A stretch of 9,293 nt of DNA. Source: an uncultured Mycoplasmatota bacterium (GTDB lineage: Bacteria > Bacillota_I > Bacilli_A > RF39 > UBA660). The notes below the pieces were generated by a model. That model had not been told where the DNA came from and made no database searches. It worked only from the letters and a program-made list of their open reading frames with translations. How positions within the stretch are numbered: the stretch's first letter is position 1; each line of letters starts with the position of its first letter. The stretch is from NCBI GenBank assembly GCA_900551105.1, contig URUT01000045.1, forward strand, positions 1 to 9,293. The letters are read 5' to 3'. Below, one piece after another: positions 1 through 7,114 of the stretch. The translations under genes and the position numbers were made by a program.

Positions 1-10
1 TAGACATATA

Positions 11-48
11 AAAACCTCGTTTCTTTTTTTGTCCAAGAAACGGGGTTC
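11..48 (-). terminator. Probable rho-independent terminator (minus strand)
   Basis: Positions 13-25 and 35-47 form a 13-bp inverted repeat with a 9-nt loop. Read on the minus strand the hairpin is followed at once by TTTTT. One pair is A-C on the minus strand (G-U on the plus strand), so the stem is slightly better as plus RNA, but only the minus side has a U tract. It would end minus transcripts running past the tRNA, or be the end of a gene lying outside the window. Confidence 0.5.
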
Positions 49-126
49 ATATCAAGATATGATTATTATCTAGCTTCTTGATTTTTTTATGGATGATATT
101 TAAACTACTAAAAATAACTTTAAATA

Positions 127-241
127 ATTACCATAAAGTTACCATGGAATAGATGGAAAATATGGAAAATTACCATGCTTTGTGGGAATTAAAACACAAA
201 AAAAACCTTATAATAAGGCATTTTAAGCATTTCAATGGAGC
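127..241 (+). repeat. 115-bp direct repeat, copy 1 (at the tRNA-Gly 3' end)
   Basis: This segment matches 8065-8179 in the same orientation without gaps; by hand alignment 103 of 115 positions agree. It contains, reading on the minus strand, the last tRNA bases (GCTCCA), a 16-17 nt spacer, a hairpin terminator, and then about 70 bp beyond the terminator. That last part carries repeated TTACCAT (128-134, 139-145, 170-176) and ATGGAA (144-149, 153-158, 162-167) motifs, including two tandem ATGGAAAAT. Weaker similarity extends upstream to about 114. Function unknown; see findings. Confidence 0.85.
198..219 (-). terminator. Terminator of the tRNA-Gly transcript
   Basis: On the minus strand CCTTA-TTA-TAAGG (206-218) is followed by eight T (198-205). 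It starts 17 nt after the tRNA CCA end, so it fits as the terminator of the tRNA transcript. It is part of the 115-bp repeat and is conserved in the second copy at 8136-8163. Confidence 0.75.
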
Positions 242-309
242 AGATAATGGGGATCGAACCCACACTCTAAGCTTGGGAAGCTTATGTTCTACCATTAAAC
301 TATATCTGC
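236..309 (-). tRNA. tRNA-Gly, anticodon CCC
   Basis: A complete cloverleaf can be drawn on the minus strand. The acceptor stem is GCAGATA/TATCTGC (7 bp). The D arm is GTTT-AATGGTA-GAAC, the anticodon arm TAAGC-TTCCCAA-GCTTA, and the T arm GTGGG-TTCGATC-CCCAT. The discriminator is U and CCA is encoded. The anticodon CCC lies at 275-277 on the plus strand and decodes GGG. U73 and C35/C36 are the usual identity elements for glycyl-tRNA synthetase. The gene has its own extended -10 promoter (318-326) and terminator (198-219). GGG is a rare codon in such AT-rich DNA, so this should be a secondary Gly tRNA. Confidence 0.93.
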
Positions 310-317
310 ATGACTAG

Positions 318-326
318 ATTATACCA
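318..326 (-). promoter_or_regulatory. Extended -10 promoter of tRNA-Gly
   Basis: The minus strand reads TGGTATAAT, a consensus extended -10. Transcription would start about at the first base of the tRNA (309), so the leader is very short. The -35 region is a T run with no good match to TTGACA, which an extended -10 can tolerate. Confidence 0.65.
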
Positions 327-334
327 CAAATAAG

Positions 335-360
335 AAAAAAAAAACATGATTGTCCTTTTT
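335..360 (-). terminator. Weak possible terminator after the ABC gene
   Basis: Just after the ABC transporter stop codon the minus strand has AAAAA-GG-ACA, a 4-nt loop, TGT, and a run of ten T. The stem is A/U-rich with a two-base bulge. It may end the ABC mRNA, or let some transcripts run into the tRNA. Confidence 0.3.
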
Positions 361-362
361 AA

Positions 363-3300
363 TTATTCGCTTCTTAATGCTTCTACTGGATCTTTTTTTG
401 ATGCTGAGGAAGCTGGTATTAATCCGCCAATTAAAGTAAGTATTATAGATAAAACTATTAAAATGCCAGCGTGATCTAAATTAAGAGTTGCAGATAGCGG
501 TATATTTCCGGTGTATTTATGCAAGATTGTGTTGATTATTGGTATTAATGAATAAGATATTCCGATACCGAACAATCCTGATAAAAAGCCGATAATAAAT
601 GTCTCAGCATTAAAGATTGATGAGATGTTTCCTTTAGATGCTCCGATTGCTCTTAAAATTCCTATTTCTTTAGTTCTTTCATATACTGAGATATATGTGA
701 TAACCCCGATCATAATACTTGATACGACTAAGGAAATAGATACAAAAGCAATTAAAACATAACTGACAGCGTTTACAATAGTTTTTACTGATGACATAAG
801 TATTCCAGTTGTGTCAGAATAGTTTATTTCTTTATCTTCGTCTACACTTTTATTGTACGTATCTATAAATGATAGAAAGTGTTCTTTGCCTTCAAAACTA
901 TTAAAGTAAAACGAAATATATGTTGGTTCTTCTTTGTCTTGATAACCTAATAAAATCAAATTGGTTCTTTGCGTGGATTCTTTTTTATTCATCATTGAGT
1001 TTACGACTCTAGCAAGTTCATCTTTACTAAAGTTAAGAGTAAACGCTGATGCTATTTTATCTTGATCTACATTAAATGAAGAAGCAAAACTTTTGGAAAT
1101 ATTGCTAGTTAACTCCCCTATTTTTGATAATATCGTTTTTTTCATGGTTGTTTCAGTCATCACTTTAGCCATTGTATCGCTAGTTTTTATTATTGGTGCA
1201 CTTTTTAGATATGAATCAATTACGGTTGTTTTAAGTTCTTCTGTAATAATAGCACTAGGGTTTGATTCATCAATAACAAACTCAGGATTTATAGTTTTCA
1301 TATAGGTATTATAAGCTGTGATATAGCTAGTTAGTAAACCTTCTAGTAAACCTTTATAGGTTGTTTTAAAAGTTTCTGATGGTATAACAAACTTGGTTTC
1401 TAGTTCTTTTAAATAGTTATTAGTTTCTTCAGTATTTAATAAACTATTAATAATATTTTGAATATCATTTAGTTTAAATTCAGTTGTTATGCTGTTCATT
1501 AGATTGTTTGCAAGAGTTTCTAAGACTTTACTGAAAGCTTCATTTGCCGGCGTAGTATCAGTCGTTATTGTGTTTGATATTTCCTCCATATATTTTTTTG
1601 TTTGTTTTTCTAAGTCTGATTGGCTTATAGAAATATTAAATGCACTTTGTAACTTTTTATTATCTACTTTTACTAAATCTTTAAATTCAAAATTAAAATC
1701 ATTTGTTTTAGCATCAAATCTTTTTCCTGATAACACGTCAATTTCTGGCTTTGCTAATTGCTTTTTTACTACTTCTGCTTCTTTAGAGTACTCTATGATG
1801 TAGTCAATTAGTGAACTGGTGTAATTAACTCCTGGATTTAATGCCATGGTGGTAGTTCCTTCTTTAGGGCTAACTATTCCAACTATTTTTAGTTTAGTTG
1901 CTTTCTTATATAGATCTTCCATATATTTTTCATCAGTACTCATATCTTCGTAAACGTCATATTTACTATTATATTTATAGGTATCAGATGGCATAATTAG
2001 TCTTAAATCTAAATTCATTAAATCATCGTATGTAAATGTTTTTGGTTCATTTTCAACTTTTACACCTTCACCACTCATTATTTTTGTTACCATAGTTGTT
2101 AATTCTTCAGTATCTCGTAAACCTAGTGAATATACTAATAAGTCAGATATACTACTTTTTTCAGAAAGGACTATGATCATTTCATCATATTTTTCAGGCC
2201 ACCTTCCCTTTAGCATTTCATAATCAGATTCAATTTCAGAGACATTATCAACCATTTTTGAAAATATTGAAGCCATAGATGAGTATGATTGCATTAAAGT
2301 ATTTTGTCCCATCATAGAATCAAATAGATTACTAGGATTTAGTTTAGCTAGTTTGTTAACAGCGTCAATTGTATAGATGTTTGGATTAATACTGTAATTA
2401 TATGATACGTTTGATAAGTCAGATTTAACTTCTTTATAATTGTCATTTAAGTATTTTTTAAAGCTTTTTAAATCATTAGCGCTGATATTTGAAAGCATAG
2501 AGGTTATATACTGAGCTTCTTCTACGCTACCCTCTTTAATGTCTTTTTTTTCACCTGTACGCATACTTAATAGTACACTTGTAATATCAGATGATTCTTG
2601 CATTATTGTTAATGGATAACTTGTTAAAGTTTCTTCTTGAATGGAATCAACATAATTTTGAAAGCCAGTTGATACAGCAAGGATTAAAGCTATGCCAATT
2701 ATACCAATAGAGCCAGCTACTGATACTAAAATTGTTCTTCCCTTTTTGGTCATTAAATTATTAAATGATAGAGACAGTGCAGTTAAAAATGACATCTTAG
2801 TTTTAGACGTTTTATTGGTTTCGTCTTCCTTTAAATCATCTTTGACGTCAAATGGATTAGAATCACTAGTGATTTCACCATCTTTAATATTAATTATTCT
2901 GCTTGCATATTCTTTGGCTAAATCTGGGTTATGAGTAACCATAATAACTAGTTTTTCTTTTGATATATCTTTTAGAATTTTCATTATTTGAACGCTAGTT
3001 TCGGAGTCTAAAGCTCCAGTTGGTTCATCAGCAAGAATTATTTCAGGGTTATTTACAAGAGCTCTAGCAATAGCTACTCTTTGCATTTGGCCACCTGATA
3101 GTTGGTTTGGCTTTTTATTCATGTGTTTTTCTAAGCCGACATCTTTAAGGGCATTTGTTGCTCTTTCTTTTCTTTGGTCTTTAGATATACCTGATAGAGT
3201 TAGTGCTAATTCTACATTTTTTAAGATAGTTTGATGATTAATTAAATTATAACTTTGAAAGACAAAGCCTACGCGATGATTACGGTAGCTATCCCACTGC

Positions 3301-3524
3301 CTATCTGAATAGTTTTTAGTACTAACATTATTGATAATTAAATCACCTGAAGTATATTTGTCAAGGCCGCCTATAATATTTAAAAAAGTAGTTTTTCCTG
3401 AACCTGATGGGCCTAAAATTGCTGCAAATTCACTTTTGCGAAAGTTAACGCTAACTTTGTTTAGTGCAGTTTGTTTAAAACCTTCTGTTTGATATATTTT
3501 AGTTATTTTTTTGATTTCAAGCAT
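363..3524 (-). CDS. ABC transporter ATP-binding protein fused to FtsX/MacB-type permease
   Basis: A 1053-aa membrane protein joining an ATPase and its permease in one chain. The N-terminal ABC domain (about 1-225) shows Walker A GPSGSGKT (38-45), Q-loop Q90, signature LSGGQ (142-146), Walker B IILADEP (162-168) and H198, as in the LolD/MacB group. A charged linker leads to a first membrane helix (about 264-286). A large, presumably extracytoplasmic region of some 600 residues follows, and then three helices (about 919-947, 975-997, 1018-1038) form the FtsX domain. That domain includes VYERTKEIGILRAIGA and the typical C-terminal DPVEALRSE. Family members move lipoproteins, peptides or antibiotics, or work mechanically from outside the membrane; the substrate here is unknown. 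The start is supported by AAGGTGAT (3529-3536). It is transcribed away from the plus-strand cluster, towards the tRNA. Confidence 0.93.
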   Translation of the reverse strand: MLEIKKITKIYQTEGFKQTALNKVSVNFRKSEFAAILGPSGSGKTTFLNIIGGLDKYTSGDLIINNVSTKNYSDRQWDSYRNHRVGFVFQSYNLINHQTILKNVELALTLSGISKDQRKERATNALKDVGLEKHMNKKPNQLSGGQMQRVAIARALVNNPEIILADEPTGALDSETSVQIMKILKDISKEKLVIMVTHNPDLAKEYASRIINIKDGEITSDSNPFDVKDDLKEDETNKTSKTKMSFLTALSLSFNNLMTKKGRTILVSVAGSIGIIGIALILAVSTGFQNYVDSIQEETLTSYPLTIMQESSDITSVLLSMRTGEKKDIKEGSVEEAQYITSMLSNISANDLKSFKKYLNDNYKEVKSDLSNVSYNYSINPNIYTIDAVNKLAKLNPSNLFDSMMGQNTLMQSYSSMASIFSKMVDNVSEIESDYEMLKGRWPEKYDEMIIVLSEKSSISDLLVYSLGLRDTEELTTMVTKIMSGEGVKVENEPKTFTYDDLMNLDLRLIMPSDTYKYNSKYDVYEDMSTDEKYMEDLYKKATKLKIVGIVSPKEGTTTMALNPGVNYTSSLIDYIIEYSKEAEVVKKQLAKPEIDVLSGKRFDAKTNDFNFEFKDLVKVDNKKLQSAFNISISQSDLEKQTKKYMEEISNTITTDTTPANEAFSKVLETLANNLMNSITTEFKLNDIQNIINSLLNTEETNNYLKELETKFVIPSETFKTTYKGLLEGLLTSYITAYNTYMKTINPEFVIDESNPSAIITEELKTTVIDSYLKSAPIIKTSDTMAKVMTETTMKKTILSKIGELTSNISKSFASSFNVDQDKIASAFTLNFSKDELARVVNSMMNKKESTQRTNLILLGYQDKEEPTYISFYFNSFEGKEHFLSFIDTYNKSVDEDKEINYSDTTGILMSSVKTIVNAVSYVLIAFVSISLVVSSIMIGVITYISVYERTKEIGILRAIGASKGNISSIFNAETFIIGFLSGLFGIGISYSLIPIINTILHKYTGNIPLSATLNLDHAGILIVLSIILTLIGGLIPASSASKKDPVEALRSE

Positions 3525-3585
3525 ATTATCACCTTTTTAATTATATTTCTTTTATTAATTCTAATGTTTTTTTATTATTAATAGT

Positions 3586-3591
3586 ATTATA
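3586..3591 (-). promoter_or_regulatory. Possible -10 of the ABC transporter gene
   Basis: The minus strand reads TATAAT here, about 60 nt before the ATG, inside a near-palindrome (TAGTATAATACTA). No good -35 is visible at 16-18 nt. A nearer TATAAT (3540-3545) would start RNA inside the ribosome binding site, so I prefer this one. Confidence 0.4.
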
Positions 3592-3662
3592 CTACTAAAA
3601 TGTTGCTCTTTGCTAGTTTATTATATAAAATTAAGTAATCTATTAGTTTATTTGCAATGATA

Positions 3663-3671
3663 TGTTATAAT
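3663..3671 (+). promoter_or_regulatory. Extended -10 promoter of the ASCH gene cluster
   Basis: TGTTATAAT is a consensus extended -10 placed 27 nt before the start codon at 3699. The -35 position (3643-3648, TTAGTT, 17-nt spacer) is weak. The gene has GTGAGGT (3687-3693) as ribosome binding site. This is the likely promoter for 3699 and probably the genes after it, since I see no terminator before 5640. Confidence 0.6.
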
Positions 3672-3698
3672 AAAAGCAGAAAATTAGTGAGGTAATTT

Positions 3699-4610
3699 AT
3701 GAAAGTAATAAGTTTAACTGAGCCATACGCAACTTTAATAAAAGATAGGAAGAAATGGATTGAAACTAGAAGCTGGAAAACTTCTTATCGTGGTGAATTA
3801 TATATCCACGCAAGTATGACAAAAGTAAATAAGCAAGTGATGAATAATAAGGAATTAATGAATTTGCTAGATAGTGATAAGTTTAGTTTTGGGCATATAA
3901 TTTGCAAATGCAAGCTTGTAGATTGTGTATATATGACTAAAGAATATGTTGAAAATATGAAAGATAATAATCATCAAGAATATATTTGTGGTTTATACGA
4001 TGAAGGAAGATATGCTTGGATACTTGAAGATATAGAGACTTTAGAGAAACCGATAAAAGCTAAAGGTCAATTAAATGTTTGGAATTATTATAATGAGTAC
4101 GAAATAATGAACTTGATGAACGATATTAAGTATGGCTGGGTTGATAAAAATGGTGGTAAGCATTATGAAATTGATGAGATATTTAGGAAGTATTACATAC
4201 TAGAATCTCCTACTGAGGTTATAAAGAATAAGGTGGGAATATGCTGGGATCAAGTGGAACTTGAAAGATATTATTTTAAGGGTAATGATTGGAATGTTAA
4301 AACTTACTTTATAGTTTATGATGATGGTGGTAAGTGTCCGTGTCATACATTTTTAATTTATGAAAAAGATAATAAATATTGTTGGTTTGAGCATTCGTGG
4401 AAAACGTTTAGAGGAATACATGAGTATAATTCATTAGATGATTTATTTGCTGATGTTAAAAATAAATTTATAAAAGAACAGTTAAGGGATAATTATAGTA
4501 TAGAAAATTTATTTTTGTTTGAATATGGGAAGCCTAAATATCATATTTCAGTGCAAGATTTTTTTAATCACTGTCATGATAGCAAGCAGTTAAATATTAC
4601 TGATTTATAA
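3699..4610 (+). CDS. ASCH domain protein fused to a transglutaminase-like (papain-fold) domain
   Basis: 303 aa, predicted cytoplasmic, no signal peptide. Residues 1-130 are an ASCH (PUA-like) domain: KVISLTEPYATLI at the N-terminus, the KKWIETRSW stretch (18-26) matching the family GxKxxExR motif except that the Gly is replaced, and YRGELYIHAS (30-39). ASCH domains bind RNA or modified nucleotides; E. coli YqfB hydrolyses N4-acetylcytidine. Residues about 150-290 resemble transglutaminase-like proteins: GICWDQ gives a candidate nucleophile C182, CHTFLIYE a candidate H216, and WFEHSW a candidate acid at E231. Single-domain ASCH proteins are roughly 110-150 aa, so this is about twice the usual length. 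The C-terminal activity (peptidase, amidase or inactive) is inference. It is first of three same-strand genes, 36 nt before the DHH gene. Confidence 0.8.
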   Translation: MKVISLTEPYATLIKDRKKWIETRSWKTSYRGELYIHASMTKVNKQVMNNKELMNLLDSDKFSFGHIICKCKLVDCVYMTKEYVENMKDNNHQEYICGLYDEGRYAWILEDIETLEKPIKAKGQLNVWNYYNEYEIMNLMNDIKYGWVDKNGGKHYEIDEIFRKYYILESPTEVIKNKVGICWDQVELERYYFKGNDWNVKTYFIVYDDGGKCPCHTFLIYEKDNKYCWFEHSWKTFRGIHEYNSLDDLFADVKNKFIKEQLRDNYSIENLFLFEYGKPKYHISVQDFFNHCHDSKQLNITDL

Positions 4611-4633
4611 TATAATTTAATTATTAGTTATTT

Positions 4634-4639
4634 GGAGGA
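4634..4639 (+). promoter_or_regulatory. Ribosome binding site fixing the DHH gene start
   Basis: GGAGGA lies 7 nt before ATG at 4647. The longer frame opening at TTG 4632 would put this site inside the coding sequence and has no site of its own, so ATG 4647 is the start. Confidence 0.8.
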
Positions 4640-4646
4640 ATGTAAG

Positions 4647-5639
4647 ATGAATAAAGTTATTATATTTAGTCATGAAAGTGATATAGATGGATTAGGATGT
4701 GTTGTTTTAGGTAAGTTAGCTTTTAATGAAGTAGACTATGTTTTAGTACCAAATACGGAAAAACTTGAAGTGACTTTTAGAAATTATTTGGATAGTCATA
4801 AATTAGATGAATACGATATGATTTATATAACTGATTTAGCTTTATACGATCCAGCTTTAACCATGGTTAGCAAGTTACCTATAAAAGATAAAGTACGTGT
4901 GTTTGATCATCATAAAGCTGCAATAGAAAATAATATGAATAGATATCCATTTACAAAAATAATAGAAGATGATGAAAATGGAAAAAGATGCGGTACTGAT
5001 TTGTTTTTTGAATATTTGACCGGTAATGATTTATTAACTCCAACAGATTCTCTTAAAGAGTTTGTTGAATTAACTAGGCTTGAAGATACATGGGAATGGA
5101 AAAAACCTGGCGATTTAGGTGAAAAAGCGCATGACTTAGCAATTTTCTTTAATTGTATTGGAGTAGATGCTTATATCTCTATTATGACTAAAAAATTGCG
5201 AAATAATAAGAACGATTTTTTGTTAAGTGATGAAGAATATAGTTTGGTTCAAAATAAAAAGAATGAATATGAAAAGCTTATGTCAGATATAATATCTTGT
5301 GCTGAATATTTCCAAGATGAAAATGGTAATAAATTTGGAATAGTTTATGCAAATTATGAATACCGTAACGAACTTGCTGAATACATTAAAAACAAGAAAA
5401 ATCCTGAGGCAATTAAATACTTTATTGTGGTTGCAATGGACAAAGGTGAGTTTGGACAAAAATCTTATCGTTCTATTGAGGAAGCATTTGACGTTAACGT
5501 GGTAGCTATGAATCATGGTGGTGGTGGCCATCCAGGAGCAGCATCGGTAAATATCACAAAAGACCAAAAAGAAAAATCATTAGTTTTATCTAAAAGAAAA
5601 AGCTTAAAATATTTGGCTGATAGTAAATATTTGGTATAA
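4647..5639 (+). CDS. DHH/DHHA1-family phosphoesterase (NrnA/RecJ superfamily)
   Basis: 330 aa, cytoplasmic. Visible metal-binding motifs: HESDIDG with H9, D12 and D14; ITDLA with D63; the family-defining VFDHHKAA with D87, H88 and H89; and TRLEDTWEW with D147. The C-terminal DHHA1 substrate-binding motif is NHGGGGHPGAAS (289-300). All parts of an active two-metal enzyme are present and the length suits the NrnA-like branch, which degrades 2-5 nt nanoRNAs, pAp or cyclic dinucleotide products. Exact substrate is not readable from sequence; this looks like a divergent stand-alone paralogue rather than canonical nrnA. It follows the ASCH gene by 36 nt and precedes the HD gene by 85 nt, so a shared mRNA is likely. 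Confidence 0.88.
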   Translation: MNKVIIFSHESDIDGLGCVVLGKLAFNEVDYVLVPNTEKLEVTFRNYLDSHKLDEYDMIYITDLALYDPALTMVSKLPIKDKVRVFDHHKAAIENNMNRYPFTKIIEDDENGKRCGTDLFFEYLTGNDLLTPTDSLKEFVELTRLEDTWEWKKPGDLGEKAHDLAIFFNCIGVDAYISIMTKKLRNNKNDFLLSDEEYSLVQNKKNEYEKLMSDIISCAEYFQDENGNKFGIVYANYEYRNELAEYIKNKKNPEAIKYFIVVAMDKGEFGQKSYRSIEEAFDVNVVAMNHGGGGHPGAASVNITKDQKEKSLVLSKRKSLKYLADSKYLV

Positions 5640-5660
5640 AATATAATCCTATATTAAACG

Positions 5661-5681
5661 GATAAATTTTTGTAATTTATC
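5661..5681 (+). other. Small perfect hairpin between the DHH and HD genes
   Basis: GATAAATT and AATTTATC form a perfect 8-bp stem around a 5-nt loop. No T tract follows, so it is not a standard terminator; it could tune mRNA stability or translation, or be chance in AT-rich DNA. Confidence 0.3.
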
Positions 5682-5724
5682 GTATGGTGATGTTAAAAAT
5701 AAATTTTTGAAAGGAATGAAAAAT

Positions 5725-6354
5725 ATGGATAATAAAATTAAAATTGCAGTTAACTATTATAAGTTGTGCACAAAACTAAAAGATACTATTAGGACTGGTC
5801 CAATCGTTTGAAACGCTAAAAGAAAAAGAATAGAAAGTGTTGCTGAACATATTTATGGAGTTCAAATGTTAGCGTTGGCTATTTATTTTCAGTTTAGTTA
5901 TAAGCTAGATATTAATAAAGTTATTTATATGTTAGCTATTCATGAATTAGAAGAGATAGAAATTGGAGATTTAGCTTTTTTTGAAACAACGAGAGAAGAA
6001 AAATTAATTAATAGAAAAAAAGCAACTGATTATATACTTAAGGATTTTCTTGGAAAAGATGAAATTTCAGAATTATTAGATGAATATAATGAAAGAAAAA
6101 CTGATGAAGCAATATTTGCTTACCATTGTGATAAATTAGAATGCGATATTCAAATGAAACTTTACGATCAAGAAGAATGCTTTGATTTAAATGATCAACC
6201 CAATAATCCGATTATTAATGATCCTAATGTTAAAAAAGTATTGAATAGTGAAAAAAATATTTCTAATGCTTGGATAGAATTTGATAGGAGTAAATATGAG
6301 GATGATAAAAATTTTATCGCAATAATTGATTATTTGAAAAAGCATGAAATATAA
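5725..6354 (+). CDS. YfbR-like HD-domain nucleotidase, interrupted by an in-frame TGA
   Basis: Read through, this is a 209-codon gene of the HD_3/YfbR group (dNMP 5'-nucleotidases in E. coli). The start at 5725 has AAGGA (5711-5715) 9 nt upstream; ATG 5716 is too close to it. Ligands in family order: H42 (SVAEH), H73-E74 (AIHELEE, with Glu for the usual Asp), and D136 (YHCDKLE). Codon 29 (5809-5811) is TGA, in the stretch PIV-stop-NAKRKRIESVAEH, where I remember relatives having Trp. The frame is intact on both sides and no indel is visible. Under the standard code the product is either a 28-aa stub or a protein restarted at ATG 5866 (GGAG at 5857-5860), which would lack H42. So it is a fresh nonsense pseudogene, a sequencing or assembly error, or TGA read as Trp. 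It is 85 nt after the DHH gene and followed by a terminator. Confidence 0.8.
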
Positions 6355-6385
6355 ATTTAAGTGTTAAATGTTCTATGATATTTGC

Positions 6386-6429
6386 AAAAAACACAATAAG
6401 CGCTTTAATATTCTCTTATTGGTGTTTTT
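6386..6429 (+). terminator. Terminator after the HD gene
   Basis: AACACAATAAG (6390-6400) pairs with CTTATTGGTGTT (6414-6425) with one bulged base around a 13-nt loop, and TTTTT ends the hairpin. A flanking A run means it could also work on the other strand. It separates the ASCH-DHH-HD cluster from the 6484-8044 pair. Confidence 0.65.
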
Positions 6430-6483
6430 AATTATTGTGATTGCTAATATGCATTAAATAGAATTAGAATAGGAGACAACAAA

Positions 6484-7110
6484 ATGATTATTACTAAGAG
6501 AATTTTAAATGAAAAAGTTCCTAAGGAAATGATGCCTACTAGACTAGATAGTGCTGTGAATTTATATACAAATGTTAGTTATAATGGCAAAAGTGGAATT
6601 ATTTTATATAATACAAATCCTACTACTTGGAACTGTTTATATCCTTTTTATGAACTAAATCATAAATTTACAATAGAGAAATATTGCTTTGATAAAGAAG
6701 ATATTACATACAAAGAATTAATTGAAGAATACATAAAAGTTTATAAAGAAGTATATGAAGATAAAACAGGAAATGTAAGAGATAAGAGAATACAAACTTT
6801 AATTGAGGAATATAAAAAGACTTTTAATTTAAAAAAAGTTCATATTAGTGATGAGCTATTTCCAATTTTTGAATTAAAGTATTCTAAATCAAAGAATGTT
6901 TGGACTTTATATTATTTTGAAAATTATGTTGCTGATAGTGTAGATAATTTGGATGATTTGTTAAATCAAAAATTATATGAGCAAAAAATAATGCAATTGG
7001 ATTCTTCTATACAGAAAATAGATGGAGTTGATTTAGCAAGTAATATCCCCTATTTATTATCCATAAAATCAATTGCCGAAAAACTGCAAAAAAATGTAAT
7101 TAGGAGTTAG
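6484..7110 (+). CDS. Hypothetical protein paired with a radical SAM protein
   Basis: 208 aa; I do not recognise the family. It has no signal peptide or membrane segment and is rich in Lys, Glu, Tyr and Ile. Two aromatic strand-like stretches stand out, SGIILYNTNPTTWNCLYPFYE (37-57) and FELKYSKSKNVWTLYYFENY (129-148), separated by a charged helical part (75-118). The order of a strand, a W/P segment and a KEVYED-type helix (88-93) loosely recalls a Nudix fold, but the Nudix box (GX5EX7REUXEEXGU) is not met, so I do not call it. AGGAG (6471-6475) is 8 nt before the ATG. The stop is 4 nt before the next start, and its last codons hold that gene's ribosome binding site, so the two proteins are translationally linked and likely work together. 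Confidence 0.75.
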   Translation: MIITKRILNEKVPKEMMPTRLDSAVNLYTNVSYNGKSGIILYNTNPTTWNCLYPFYELNHKFTIEKYCFDKEDITYKELIEEYIKVYKEVYEDKTGNVRDKRIQTLIEEYKKTFNLKKVHISDELFPIFELKYSKSKNVWTLYYFENYVADSVDNLDDLLNQKLYEQKIMQLDSSIQKIDGVDLASNIPYLLSIKSIAEKLQKNVIRS

Positions 7111-7114
7111 AAAA

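Noticed and set aside
127..176. CRISPR-like array from the repeated TTACCAT/ATGGAAAAT motifs
   Set aside because: Units are 6-9 bp with 9-11 bp steps and no spacers of CRISPR size; no cas genes are present.
1093..2934. Plus-strand open frames opposite the ABC transporter gene
   Set aside because: They run antisense to a clear, motif-rich coding region, show no domain or ribosome binding site, and are shadows of it.
4632..4646. TTG start giving a 335-aa DHH protein
   Set aside because: The added codons contain the GGAGGA ribosome binding site itself, and the DHH domain begins naturally at ATG 4647.
5283..5567. Minus-strand open frame opposite the DHH gene
   Set aside because: Overlaps the conserved DHHA1 region in antisense; no supporting signals.
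5809..5811. Selenocysteine codon in the HD gene
   Set aside because: The family does not carry Cys or Sec at this place, and no stable SECIS-like hairpin follows the TGA.
6484..7110. Nudix hydrolase call for the 208-aa protein
   Set aside because: The order of elements is suggestive, but the leading Gly, the Glu spacing and the REUXEEXGU core are not met.
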